DNA of 11,329 nucleotides from JAJZNI01 sp035624785 (GCA_035624785.1 DASPQV010000029.1:1-11329); one strand, 5' to 3'; positions 1 through 5,608 are shown, counted from the first letter of the stretch. Translations and numbers: made by a program. The notes: generated from the letters alone by a model not told the origin.

Positions 1-858
1 TATTCGCGGATCGTGCCGACGCCGACGGGCTCACCGCTCCGCTATCCGCTGGTCGGCTCGGCCGAGACATCGAACGCCGCGAGCACGGTTGCCGAGAACA
101 CTCAGCTAACCGAGACGGACCTGAGCGGAATTGGGTTCGTCAACTTCGGCCAATGCCCACTTTGGTCGGCGACGAACCTCGCGCGGCTGTCGCTGGCACT
201 CATTCAGGACATCGGGCCGTCCGGTGTCTATCCGCAGGCCGACAGCTTCGACCGTCAGCCGTGGCCGTTTGCCGGTGGGCTCAACGTCGAGCAAATCCTT
301 ACCGACGCATTCAGCGGGCGGCTCGCCCGTGGTACGGATACCGCTTGGGCGGCATCCGCCATTGCCGGCCCTGGCGCCTCGGTGACGACTGCCAGCGCGA
401 GCGCGATCGCCTACGCCGACCTCATCGCGCTCTATTACAAATTGGACGCAAGTTTTCGTGGCTCCAAGAGTGCCGCTTTTGTGATGGCGCCGTCGACCGT
501 CCAGGCGATCCGGAACATCACGGATACGGCGTCGCGGCCAATCCTCAAGGATTTCCGCCCGGTCGATCTGCCGGACGGCCCCGGATGGGACCTTACAAGC
601 GGGCTCGTGACCTCGACGCTGTTCGGCTTGCCGGTGGTCGAATCGAGCAACGTGCCCGCGATCGCTGCGACTAAGACGGTGGCGATTTTGGCGGATTGGA
701 GCCGCTATTTCATCGTCCGCGTCGCGGAAACACCGGCAATCCAGCGTCTTGACGAGCGCTTTGCCGATTACGGCGAGGTCGGGTTTACCGGATTTGCCCG
801 GCTTGATGCGGCGGTCGGTTTGGCCGATGCCGCGGTCAGCCTGGTGATGCATTCCTAA
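1..858 (+). CDS. Phage major capsid protein, HK97 fold (5' end missing)
   Basis: This is the C-terminal 285 residues of a tailed-phage major capsid protein, the subunit that builds the icosahedral head. The frame is open from the first base of the window, so the GTG at 13 is probably an internal valine and the true start lies outside. The signature is the HK97 gp5-type C-terminal half. It includes a helix and strand ending in FVMAPSTVQAIRNI (visible residues about 160-173), then LFGLPVVESSNVPAIAA (about 207-223), ADWSRYFIVRV (231-241), and IQRLDERFADYGEVGF (247-262) leading to FARLDA. These match the P-loop and A-domain strands of the phage capsid family. The fold assignment is from motif recognition. 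A hairpin at 884-918 follows the stop. Head protease, scaffold, portal and terminase would be expected to the left, outside the window. Nothing suggests inactivation of the visible part. Confidence 0.9.
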   Translation, partial: YSRIVPTPTGSPLRYPLVGSAETSNAASTVAENTQLTETDLSGIGFVNFGQCPLWSATNLARLSLALIQDIGPSGVYPQADSFDRQPWPFAGGLNVEQILTDAFSGRLARGTDTAWAASAIAGPGASVTTASASAIAYADLIALYYKLDASFRGSKSAAFVMAPSTVQAIRNITDTASRPILKDFRPVDLPDGPGWDLTSGLVTSTLFGLPVVESSNVPAIAATKTVAILADWSRYFIVRVAETPAIQRLDERFADYGEVGFTGFARLDAAVGLADAAVSLVMHS

Positions 859-883
859 GCGGTCAGACGACGGTCGGTTGCCA

Positions 884-918
884 AGCCCCCGCCCGCGTGG
901 TTTGCCACCGCGGGGGCT
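884..918 (+). terminator. GC-rich hairpin after the capsid gene
   Basis: A 9-bp perfect stem pairs AGCCCCCGC (884-892) with GCGGGGGCT (910-918). Inside it GTGG and CCAC can form a second short stem around TTTG. It lies 26 nt after the capsid stop codon and before the ribosome-binding site of the next gene. No U-tract follows (the next bases are CTGGCG), so it may be a weak or partial terminator, or a structure that protects the 3' end of the abundant capsid mRNA. Confidence 0.55.
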
Positions 919-947
919 CTGGCGCCGGCTTTCGATGAGGGTATTCG

Positions 948-1691
948 GTGGCATTCACTAACTATCCGGCCGACCTAGCGGCCTTCCTGTCGGACGTTGA
1001 CCAACGGCTGCGGATGCTCGAAAATCGCCAGCCGACCTCACTCGTAATGACGGACGCCAGCGGCAATATCAAGGTTGACGTCGGCATGGTGGGCTCGGGC
1101 TACGGAATTCAGATCAACCCGGGCGTAGCGGCGGCTGGAATGTCGATTGACAGCACCGTACCGGCGATCAAGATGTACGACGGGAGTGGCATCGCCCGGG
1201 TTATTCTCGGCGAGGATGCCTCGATCCCGGGTAGCTATGGGATTCGCGTCAACGACGCGAGCGGCAATGACATCATGGATAGCGCGGGCTTGGTCGGCGC
1301 CGCCAAACTCATTGGGACGGCGGCGGACCCGCTTTCCGGTCCCGTTGCCGTTAGTACGAACTTGACGAGTATCACTGGATCGTCAAACCTCAGTTTTACG
1401 ATCCAGAATCGAAATCAGAATGTGCTCTGCCTGAGCACGATCAATGGATATGCGACGGCCGTCAGCGGTGGCCCGAATTACATCTATCCGCAATTTCTCG
1501 TCTCAACCTTCGCCACTAGCGGCGGCGTTTGGACGGTCGGCGGCCCGTCAGGCACGATTACCAATTTTCTGTTTGAGAATCTCGCGCCGGGCACCTACAC
1601 ATGCTCTTGGGCGGCCACGACCAATACCGGGGTGGCCAATTTCAACCCGAACGGCGACGTTCAATACCTCGTCTTGCAGTTCGGCGGCTGA
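948..1691 (+). CDS. Putative phage virion appendage (fibre or decoration) protein
   Basis: No named family is recognised in this 247-residue protein. A GTG start at 948 is supported by GAGGG at 936-940 with a 7-nt spacer. Residues 8-28 are predicted as a short amphipathic, possibly coiled-coil helix (DLAAFLSDVDQRLRMLENRQ). Residues 30-125 are rich in Gly, Asp, Ser and Asn with short beta-type repeats such as TDASGNIKVDV, DGSGIARVILGED and GIRVNDASGNDI. Residues about 130-247 look like an all-beta C-terminal domain ending in DVQYLVLQFGG. A short N-terminal helix followed by repetitive beta structure and a beta-sandwich-like tip is common in phage fibres, head fibres and other trimeric receptor-binding proteins. 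There is no signal peptide or membrane helix. It sits directly after the capsid gene and is closed off by its own terminator. The role is inference. Confidence 0.6.
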   Translation: MAFTNYPADLAAFLSDVDQRLRMLENRQPTSLVMTDASGNIKVDVGMVGSGYGIQINPGVAAAGMSIDSTVPAIKMYDGSGIARVILGEDASIPGSYGIRVNDASGNDIMDSAGLVGAAKLIGTAADPLSGPVAVSTNLTSITGSSNLSFTIQNRNQNVLCLSTINGYATAVSGGPNYIYPQFLVSTFATSGGVWTVGGPSGTITNFLFENLAPGTYTCSWAATTNTGVANFNPNGDVQYLVLQFGG

Positions 1692-1707
1692 GACTAGTTG
1701 ACACAGA

Positions 1708-1746
1708 AACGGCCCCGGGAGGTCGCCCATCCGAGGCCGTTCTTTT
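1708..1746. terminator. Rho-independent terminator between converging genes
   Basis: AACGGCC (1708-1714) pairs perfectly with GGCCGTT (1735-1741), followed on the plus strand by CTTTT. It lies 16 nt after the stop of the appendage-like gene. On the minus strand the same stem is followed by TCTGTGT, so it may also stop transcription coming from the HEPN/GNAT cassette, less efficiently. The 20-nt loop is long and may fold further through its GGG and CCC runs. Confidence 0.75.
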
Positions 1747-1756
1747 GCCGGTTGAC

Positions 1757-1938
1757 TTAGGGCCGGCGGTTGTCCGGGGTTGTCATCCCCATGCGGGTCG
1801 GTTCCGTGACCATTGCCGGGTTCCTTTGCGGCGCGGTGCCGCTGGACGCGTCCAGCCCGGTGCTCGGTACTGGAGGGAGGATATTCGGGTTGTCGGCGTC
1901 TATGGTCGACCTGGCGCCGATCGGCGGGAAAGGGGCGA
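1757..1938 (-). other. Open stretch after the GNAT gene, coding-like in its -1 frame
   Basis: After the GNAT stop codon the minus strand stays open in the -1 frame down to a TAA at 1757-1759. The peptide is proline- and threonine-rich (for example PAEFGLIAPFPPIGARST and DADNPNILPPVP) and about 80% of its codons end in G or C, as in a real gene. No ATG, GTG or TTG gives a convincing start near the GNAT end. The nearest in-frame ATG candidates lie deep inside the GNAT gene or only about 18 codons before the stop. It could be a frameshifted C-terminal extension of GNAT, the remnant of a lost gene, or chance. The GNAT protein already ends in a normal family-style strand, which argues against a required extension. 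Confidence 0.25.
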
Positions 1939-2457
1939 TCAGCCCGAATTCGGCGGGACTGAGGACTCTAGTCGGCGTTCCCAGCGTTGGAGGCGCCGAC
2001 CAGGGTTGAATACTTCCGTTTGATCGAGGCCGGCGGCCAAGGCCACCTTCTGCGACGCCTCGTCGCCGACGTAGATGTTCGCGTCGATGACCTGTATCGC
2101 GCGGCGTCGGATCAGCCATGCGGTAACCCGCGGGATTGCCTCGCGCATGTAACCGTGGCCTCGATAGCGCTGCGCAATCTCCCAGGACAACTCTGCGGTG
2201 CGCGGGTTGGTTGATCGGAGTTGCGCGTGTACCCACCCGATGATTGGAAAGGGCTCCCACGCGAGGCGGACGATATAGCCTTCCGGCCACTCCGCGGGCA
2301 CGCGCTCGGCCACGATGTGCATTGACGGGACGTCTGCCAGGATGCCGTCGTTCGTGAGTTGGTCGTCAATCTTGCGGGCCTCAGCCTCCGTCTGGATGAC
2401 CTGAACCCGCACGCGGGGCATCCATTCGTCCTTGTCTACCGGGGTGAGTTCGATCAT
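1939..2457 (-). CDS. GNAT-family N-acetyltransferase (RimJ/RimL-like)
   Basis: This 172-residue protein is predicted to transfer an acetyl group from acetyl-CoA to an amine; the substrate is unknown. The acetyl-CoA binding core is visible. Strand TAELSWEI (87-94) is followed by RYRGHGYMREAI (97-108), which fits the R/Q-x-x-G-x-G/A pyrophosphate loop of motif A and the following helix. VGDEASQKVALAAGL (130-144) corresponds to the family's N-x-x-S-x-x-v-x-x-k-x-G-F segment, with Asp in place of Asn. The C-terminal WERRL (159-163) is a typical last strand. Length is normal for the family. The ATG start overlaps the stop of the upstream HEPN-like gene by four bases (ATGA, 2454-2457), so the two are very likely co-transcribed and translationally coupled. 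Candidate targets include the partner protein, a tRNA-linked amino acid or a ribosomal protein; the sequence does not decide. Confidence 0.8.
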   Translation of the reverse strand: MIELTPVDKDEWMPRVRVQVIQTEAEARKIDDQLTNDGILADVPSMHIVAERVPAEWPEGYIVRLAWEPFPIIGWVHAQLRSTNPRTAELSWEIAQRYRGHGYMREAIPRVTAWLIRRRAIQVIDANIYVGDEASQKVALAAGLDQTEVFNPGRRLQRWERRLESSVPPNSG

Positions 2458-3044
2458 GGTTCCGGTATCTCCATTTGGGCGGCTAGCTCGGGGTTGGCTG
2501 CATCCATGGTCGCTAGACGGGCGACGGGATCTTGCCCCTCCTTACGAGCTAGGACCGCTGCGAAGATGCGCATTACCTCGTAGTCCAACATGCTCGTAAA
2601 TGCCGCCTGGTGCTCAAGTTGCGTCAGGTCGACCGGGCGCATTCTGTAGCCTCCTCTTGAGGCACGCGCCTTCTGCCACTGATGAAACTCCTCGACGAAG
2701 CTCTCCCCCGAGGTTGCCCCGATGTTATACGTAACCTGGGAATGGGCTAGGTCGTTGCGGATTTCATTAGCTCGGCGCAGGCGCCTGATCGTGGTTTGGG
2801 CCTTGATTCCGATGGCATCTGCAATGTGTTCCAGAATCCCGACCTTGTCAGAGAGGGAGATCCGCCACAGTACCCATTCCCGAAGAGGCATTATCGACGC
2901 CCCACTCGCAAAGAAGGGAGCAATGGCGGCTTCTGTGGCCATCTCAATTGCGGCGACATCGGAGACTATCTGGCCGGAAAGGCGGTGTATGTGGTCAAGG
3001 CGCGCCATTGCGGCCTTGACTACGGCGGGGCCGTCATCGCTCAT
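2454..3044 (-). CDS. HEPN-like alpha-helical protein with RNDLAH motif
   Basis: This 196-residue protein is almost entirely helical, with no signal peptide or membrane segment. Its key feature is RNDLAH (96-101) inside RRANEIRNDLAHSQV, an exact R-x4-H motif with the polar residue after Arg that marks catalytic HEPN RNases. A preceding long helix (about 60-80) fits the HEPN four-helix layout. HEPN proteins act as RNA-cleaving toxins or abortive-infection effectors in many systems, but some family members are non-catalytic. The start at 3044 has GAGGG at 3056-3052 with a 7-nt spacer. It is first in a two-gene unit with the GNAT protein, transcribed against the phage structural genes. The usual HEPN partner, an MNT nucleotidyltransferase, is absent. 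HEPN identity rests on one motif and the helical pattern. Confidence 0.6.
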   Translation of the reverse strand: MSDDGPAVVKAAMARLDHIHRLSGQIVSDVAAIEMATEAAIAPFFASGASIMPLREWVLWRISLSDKVGILEHIADAIGIKAQTTIRRLRRANEIRNDLAHSQVTYNIGATSGESFVEEFHQWQKARASRGGYRMRPVDLTQLEHQAAFTSMLDYEVMRIFAAVLARKEGQDPVARLATMDAANPELAAQMEIPEP

Positions 3045-3055
3045 TGCCGTACCCT

Positions 3056-3121
3056 CGCGCTAACCTTGGCTGCCGAAGTCTGGCCGCCACGAACGCTCGT
3101 TCGCCCGCATACGTTAGCGCG
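3056..3121. repeat. 9-bp inverted repeat flanking the HEPN leader
   Basis: CGCGCTAAC (3056-3064) and GTTAGCGCG (3113-3121) are perfect inverted copies 48 nt apart. On the minus strand one copy overlaps the predicted -10 region and the other abuts the GAGGG ribosome-binding site of the HEPN-like gene. The distal copy would not be in the transcript, so any role is more likely at DNA level (paired operators or a recombinase site) than as an mRNA hairpin. Confidence 0.45.
3090..3103. promoter_or_regulatory. Palindromic operator-like site at the predicted start of transcription
   Basis: CGAACG (3090-3095), CT, CGTTCG (3098-3103) is a perfect 6-bp inverted repeat. It sits just downstream of the predicted -10, where a dimeric repressor would block initiation of the HEPN-GNAT unit. 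A repressor gene is not visible in the window; autoregulation by the cassette proteins is possible. Confidence 0.4.
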
Positions 3122-3140
3122 GGGCCGGGGTGGCCGACAA
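3111..3140 (-). promoter_or_regulatory. Predicted promoter of the HEPN-GNAT unit
   Basis: On the minus strand TTGTCG (3140-3135) and TAACGT (3116-3111) are separated by 18 nt, an acceptable sigma-70-type -35/-10 pair. Transcription would begin near 3104, about 60 nt before the HEPN start codon. The match is moderate, and the -35 lies close to the ssb remnant. Confidence 0.35.
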
Positions 3141-3153
3141 GGGCGGAACCTAA

Positions 3154-3408
3154 GACGTCCAGAAACGAACCCAACCCTTCGGTCGGCTCGCCGAGGTCTG
3201 CGCGCTGTACTGCACACGGGGCCGCCGGATCTACGTCGAAGGGCGGCTGCGCACCCACGAGTATGTGGGCGGTGACGGCACGCGCCGCTACAGCACCGAG
3301 ATCGTGGCCCAGACCGTCAAGATGCTCAACTCCCGGCGGGGCAGCGCCGAGATGAGCGGCGACCCACAGGAGGACGAATCGCGGATCGCGCTGCCCGTCG
3401 CCAGCTGA
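3154..3408 (+). pseudogene. ssb: 3' remnant of a single-stranded DNA-binding protein gene
   Basis: Read in frame, 84 codons encode the C-terminal part of a bacterial SSB OB-fold. FGRLAEVCALYCTRGRRIYV corresponds to the family's GRLAE...G..VYVEG stretch, and GRLRTHEYVGGDGTRRYS followed by TEIVAQTVKMLNSR is the diagnostic end of the fold. The N-terminal half, including the start codon and the first OB strands, is absent. A TAA at 3151-3153 closes the frame upstream, and the residues just before FGRLAE lack the usual W-x-x-V-x-A block, which points to a deletion. The tail ends in ALPVAS rather than the acidic DDDIPF-type tip used to bind partner proteins. There is no start codon with a ribosome-binding site. 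The remnant marks the border between the phage-type DNA and the GC-rich chromosome. Confidence 0.75.
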
Positions 3409-3421
3409 GCGGGTGGCACGC

Positions 3422-3442
3422 TGGGGCACGTCACGAGCCCCA
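3422..3442. repeat. Short hairpin after the ssb remnant
   Basis: TGGGGC (3422-3427) and GCCCCA (3437-3442) form a 6-bp stem around a 9-nt loop, 13 nt after the ssb stop codon. No T-run follows. It may be a residue of the ssb terminator region. Confidence 0.3.
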
Positions 3443-3488
3443 CTGACCCACCGGAGGACGCGCCCAGTCGAGGGCCAGAGATGCGCAA

Positions 3489-3517
3489 GGACGGCGTCGG
3501 GCGACCCGGCGCCGTCC
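3489..3517 (+). terminator. Long 13-bp hairpin, terminator-like but without a T-run
   Basis: GGACGGCG (3489-3496) pairs with CGCCGTCC (3510-3517). Inside it, T3497 and G3509 form a wobble pair and CGGG (3498-3501) pairs with CCCG (3505-3508), closing a CGA triloop. The whole element is one continuous 13-bp stem. It lies 80 nt after the ssb stop and upstream of the gene at 3675. It is followed by CCCTG, so it is not a textbook intrinsic terminator. It could be a U-independent terminator of a GC-rich genome or a dispersed REP-like element. Confidence 0.45.
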
Positions 3518-3547
3518 CCCTGCCGGGCCGCGCCCGCCACCCCCTGA

Positions 3548-3578
3548 TTGGAGCGCAGCGGGGACCGGCGGCTAGGAT
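3548..3578 (+). promoter_or_regulatory. Weak candidate promoter for the two-module protein and sortase
   Basis: TTGGAG (3548-3553) and TAGGAT (3573-3578) are 19 nt apart, about 97 nt before the ATG at 3675. The boxes are only partial sigma-70 matches and the spacing is long. A perfect 6-bp hairpin (GGCGGC-AAC-GCCGCC, 3584-3598) lies where transcription would start. Confidence 0.2.
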
Positions 3579-3674
3579 TACCAGGCGGCAACGCCGCCAG
3601 GCTGGCCACGGGCCTGCTCGCCGAGGCCTGGGGTGACCCCTGGTACCGCCGCAGAAGGGAGGCTGAGCACGGCG

Positions 3675-4892
3675 ATGGGCGATGACGATCTGAGCGAGAC
3701 GGCGGGGTCCGAGACGGCCGGCGAATCTTCGACCTCCGAAAACGGCGCCTCCGAGCCGGCTGGCGGGTTGGCCAGCTGGACCCCCGGGGAACACGATTTG
3801 ATCCCGCTGCTGCCGCGAGGGACAGCCCTCTTCGAGGGGCTCCCGGCCAAGGCCGTGGTGATCGAGGCACTGAGCCCAGCCATCGGCCATGGTGCCGTGG
3901 TGGTCCGGCGGACCGCCTCGGTGGGGGTCATCCTCATCAAGGACGGTGCCCTCTTCGAGGAGTACGCCTTCGAGGGCGGGGCGAGGCTCGAAGGCGGCCG
4001 GGCCCTCCAGGTGATGGCCGGCTGGGACGACGCCACGGTCGCCGCCTACCGCTTCGATCCCCTGGTGATCGCCGTCGCGCCCGCCCTCTTCCGGGGCGCG
4101 CCCTGCTATGCCGACCTCCGTCTCGAGTGGACCGACTGGAAGGGCCTGCTCACCGACCTGTGCAGCCGTGACGGGTCGTTCGTGGTCGAGCTCGACACCC
4201 CGCTTGGCCGCGGCGTCACCCTGATCGTCGACGGGCGCCAGGTGGCAACCTACACCGAGGAGCACCCCGAGCTGGGCGCCTCCACCCTCCTCGACCCCCT
4301 GGGCGAGACGCGACACGGGACCATCTGGGTCCGCCGCGAGCCGGCAGCCGTCGAGCCAGCCGAGGAGGTCGAGGCTGAGTTACTCATCGAAGAGCAGGCG
4401 GCGGCGGCCGGCCAGGCCGTCGCGGCCGCCACGGAGGGGCTGGCCATGGAGGATCAGGCCGACTGGCCGCCCACACCGACATGGCCGGCGGCGGAGACCG
4501 GCGAGGAGGCGGTGGCGGCCTACCCGGATCTCCCACCCCCGCCCCCGGGGCCTCCCAGCCCGTCTCGCGGTGGCCCCTTCTCGCTCTTCTCGCGCGGCCA
4601 GCCGAGCGCTCCCCAGTGGGAGACGGAGGCCGGCTGGGAACCGGCGGGTCCCGCCCAGGAGGAGCTGAGCCTGGCGGTCCTGGCTCCCCAGCTCAAGGAG
4701 GTGGCGCGGCTTCACCTCCAGCGCTCCTCACTGCGAGTCGAGACCATGGTGGACGAGGCGGCCGCCCAGGGCCTGTCCCTGGACCAGCTGCTCACCGAGG
4801 TCAGGAGCCTGGTGATCAGAGGAGTGATGCAATCCACCCTCGACCAGGTCGCCAACGACATGGCGGCAGTGGCTGGTCAGGGGCTGGCCTGA
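3675..4892 (+). CDS. Unrecognised protein with two similar N-terminal modules and a helical tail
   Basis: The family of this soluble 405-residue protein is not recognised. The ATG at 3675 is preferred over an in-frame ATG at 3633 because AGAAGGGAGG (3653-3662) lies 12 nt before it. Residues 1-40 are acidic, Ser/Glu-rich and probably disordered. Residues about 41-130 and 140-222 look like two copies of one alpha/beta module. Each has a helix, then a strand ending in GVILIKDG (84-91) or GVTLIVDG (180-187), then further strands. This pattern resembles DUF4388/PATAN-type sensory modules, but that is only a suggestion. Residues 223-325 are an Ala/Glu/Pro linker with a proline run at 287-294. Residues 328-405 are helical. 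There is no signal peptide, membrane helix or sorting signal. It sits 15 nt upstream of the sortase gene and is probably co-transcribed with it. Confidence 0.75.
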   Translation: MGDDDLSETAGSETAGESSTSENGASEPAGGLASWTPGEHDLIPLLPRGTALFEGLPAKAVVIEALSPAIGHGAVVVRRTASVGVILIKDGALFEEYAFEGGARLEGGRALQVMAGWDDATVAAYRFDPLVIAVAPALFRGAPCYADLRLEWTDWKGLLTDLCSRDGSFVVELDTPLGRGVTLIVDGRQVATYTEEHPELGASTLLDPLGETRHGTIWVRREPAAVEPAEEVEAELLIEEQAAAAGQAVAAATEGLAMEDQADWPPTPTWPAAETGEEAVAAYPDLPPPPPGPPSPSRGGPFSLFSRGQPSAPQWETEAGWEPAGPAQEELSLAVLAPQLKEVARLHLQRSSLRVETMVDEAAAQGLSLDQLLTEVRSLVIRGVMQSTLDQVANDMAAVAGQGLA

Positions 4893-4907
4893 TACCTTTG
4901 AGCCGAT

Positions 4908-5591
4908 ATGAGGTGGCGAGCCAGAGCTCGGTGGCCGCTGCTCCTGGTCGGCATCGTCCTGGTGGGGACCGGCCTCGGGGTCACCGTGTTCGGGCTCGTG
5001 CAGCGGATCTCCACCCAGCAGGCGGTGGACCAGCGCGGCCAGCAGAACCTCAACGCGGTCAACGAATGGCTGGCCGGTGAGGCGTCGGGCAGCCACCCCT
5101 CATCGTCAGCGGCGTCGAGCCCGACGGCGCCGGCCACGTCGCCGTCCGCCGCGGTCTGCGGCGGCGGAAGCAACGCCTACGCCCTGGTCGACTTCAGCGG
5201 TCTCCCCCAGTACGGCTACGCCGGGGTCGCCGTGAACGGCGACTGGACACGGCTACAGGATCGGGCGATGGTGCATTGGTACGGCAGCCCCGCCCCCGGC
5301 GGTACCGGCAATGTGATCATCGCTTTCCACCGGGAGCCCGACTACCAGTACATCAACGAGCTGGCGCCGGGCCAAACGGTCACCATCCAAGACCAGAGCT
5401 GCACCACCTATGTGTACACGATCACCCAGTCCTGGGACCTCCTGCCCACCCAGGTGACCCAGCTGGGCCCGACCTCCGGCCACGAGCTGACCCTGATCAC
5501 CTGCACCCCCTGGTGGGTGGACAGCCAGCGCCTGGTCTGGCGGGCTGAGCTGACCAGCACGGAGGCCAGCAGCAGCAGCAGCCCCTCCTGA
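4908..5591 (+). CDS. Membrane-anchored sortase (class D/E/F-like)
   Basis: This 227-residue transpeptidase is predicted to cut surface proteins at a sorting motif and attach them to the cell wall or to another subunit. Residues 1-10 are Arg-rich and about 11-32 form one membrane helix, giving an N-in anchor. A Ser/Thr/Ala/Pro linker (56-82) precedes the sortase beta-barrel (about 84-215). The catalytic triad is readable: His141 in VIIAFHREP, Cys199 in TLITCTP, and Arg208 in QRLVWRAEL. The Gly usually found before the catalytic His is Phe here. The C-terminus is a short Ser-rich tail encoded partly by five AGC codons. The start has no clear ribosome-binding site and lies 15 nt after the upstream gene, so translation may depend on that gene. 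It converges with the Tad operon, with only 17 nt between the stops and no clear terminator. Confidence 0.88.
   Translation: MRWRARARWPLLLVGIVLVGTGLGVTVFGLVQRISTQQAVDQRGQQNLNAVNEWLAGEASGSHPSSSAASSPTAPATSPSAAVCGGGSNAYALVDFSGLPQYGYAGVAVNGDWTRLQDRAMVHWYGSPAPGGTGNVIIAFHREPDYQYINELAPGQTVTIQDQSCTTYVYTITQSWDLLPTQVTQLGPTSGHELTLITCTPWWVDSQRLVWRAELTSTEASSSSSPS
5568..5582 (+). repeat. (AGC)5 microsatellite in the sortase tail
   Basis: Five perfect AGC units encode five serines at residues 221-225 of the sortase. Changes in copy number would alter tail length without a frameshift, and the tail lies outside the catalytic barrel. Confidence 0.7.
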
Positions 5592-5608
5592 GGAGCGGCT
5601 GCGGAGGT

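Noticed and set aside
1..858. Encapsulin instead of phage capsid
   Set aside because: The C-terminal IQRLDERFADYGEVGF-type region is that of phage capsids, and a phage-like appendage gene follows. No cargo enzyme with a targeting peptide is present.
106..954. Long minus-strand open frame (282 codons) antisense to the capsid gene
   Set aside because: It is rich in Arg, Gly and Pro with no recognisable motif, and the opposite strand encodes a clear capsid protein. High GC content leaves antisense frames open by chance.
2112..2369. Alternative minus-strand frame within the GNAT gene
   Set aside because: Ser/Arg-rich composition and no coupling; the GNAT frame carries the acetyl-CoA motif.
3409..3674. 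Possible tRNA or small RNA between the ssb remnant and the next gene
   Set aside because: No tRNA cloverleaf or T-loop consensus is visible. The stretch contains only simple hairpins, so no RNA gene is claimed.
3034..3870. Minus-strand open frame of 278 codons over the intergenic region
   Set aside because: Arg/Pro/Ser-rich antisense reading of the ssb remnant, with no motif or ribosome-binding site. It overlaps the HEPN start and its promoter.
3288..4316. Minus-strand open frame of 342 codons opposite the two-module protein
   Set aside because: Composition is low-complexity Gly/Arg/Pro. It runs across the ssb remnant, the hairpins and the start of a better-supported plus-strand gene with a ribosome-binding site.
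5592..5608. Terminator between the converging sortase and Tad operons
   Set aside because: Only a 4-bp CTCC-TGA-GGAG stem at the sortase stop and a 4-bp GCTG/CAGC pairing are present, without T-runs. This is too weak to call.
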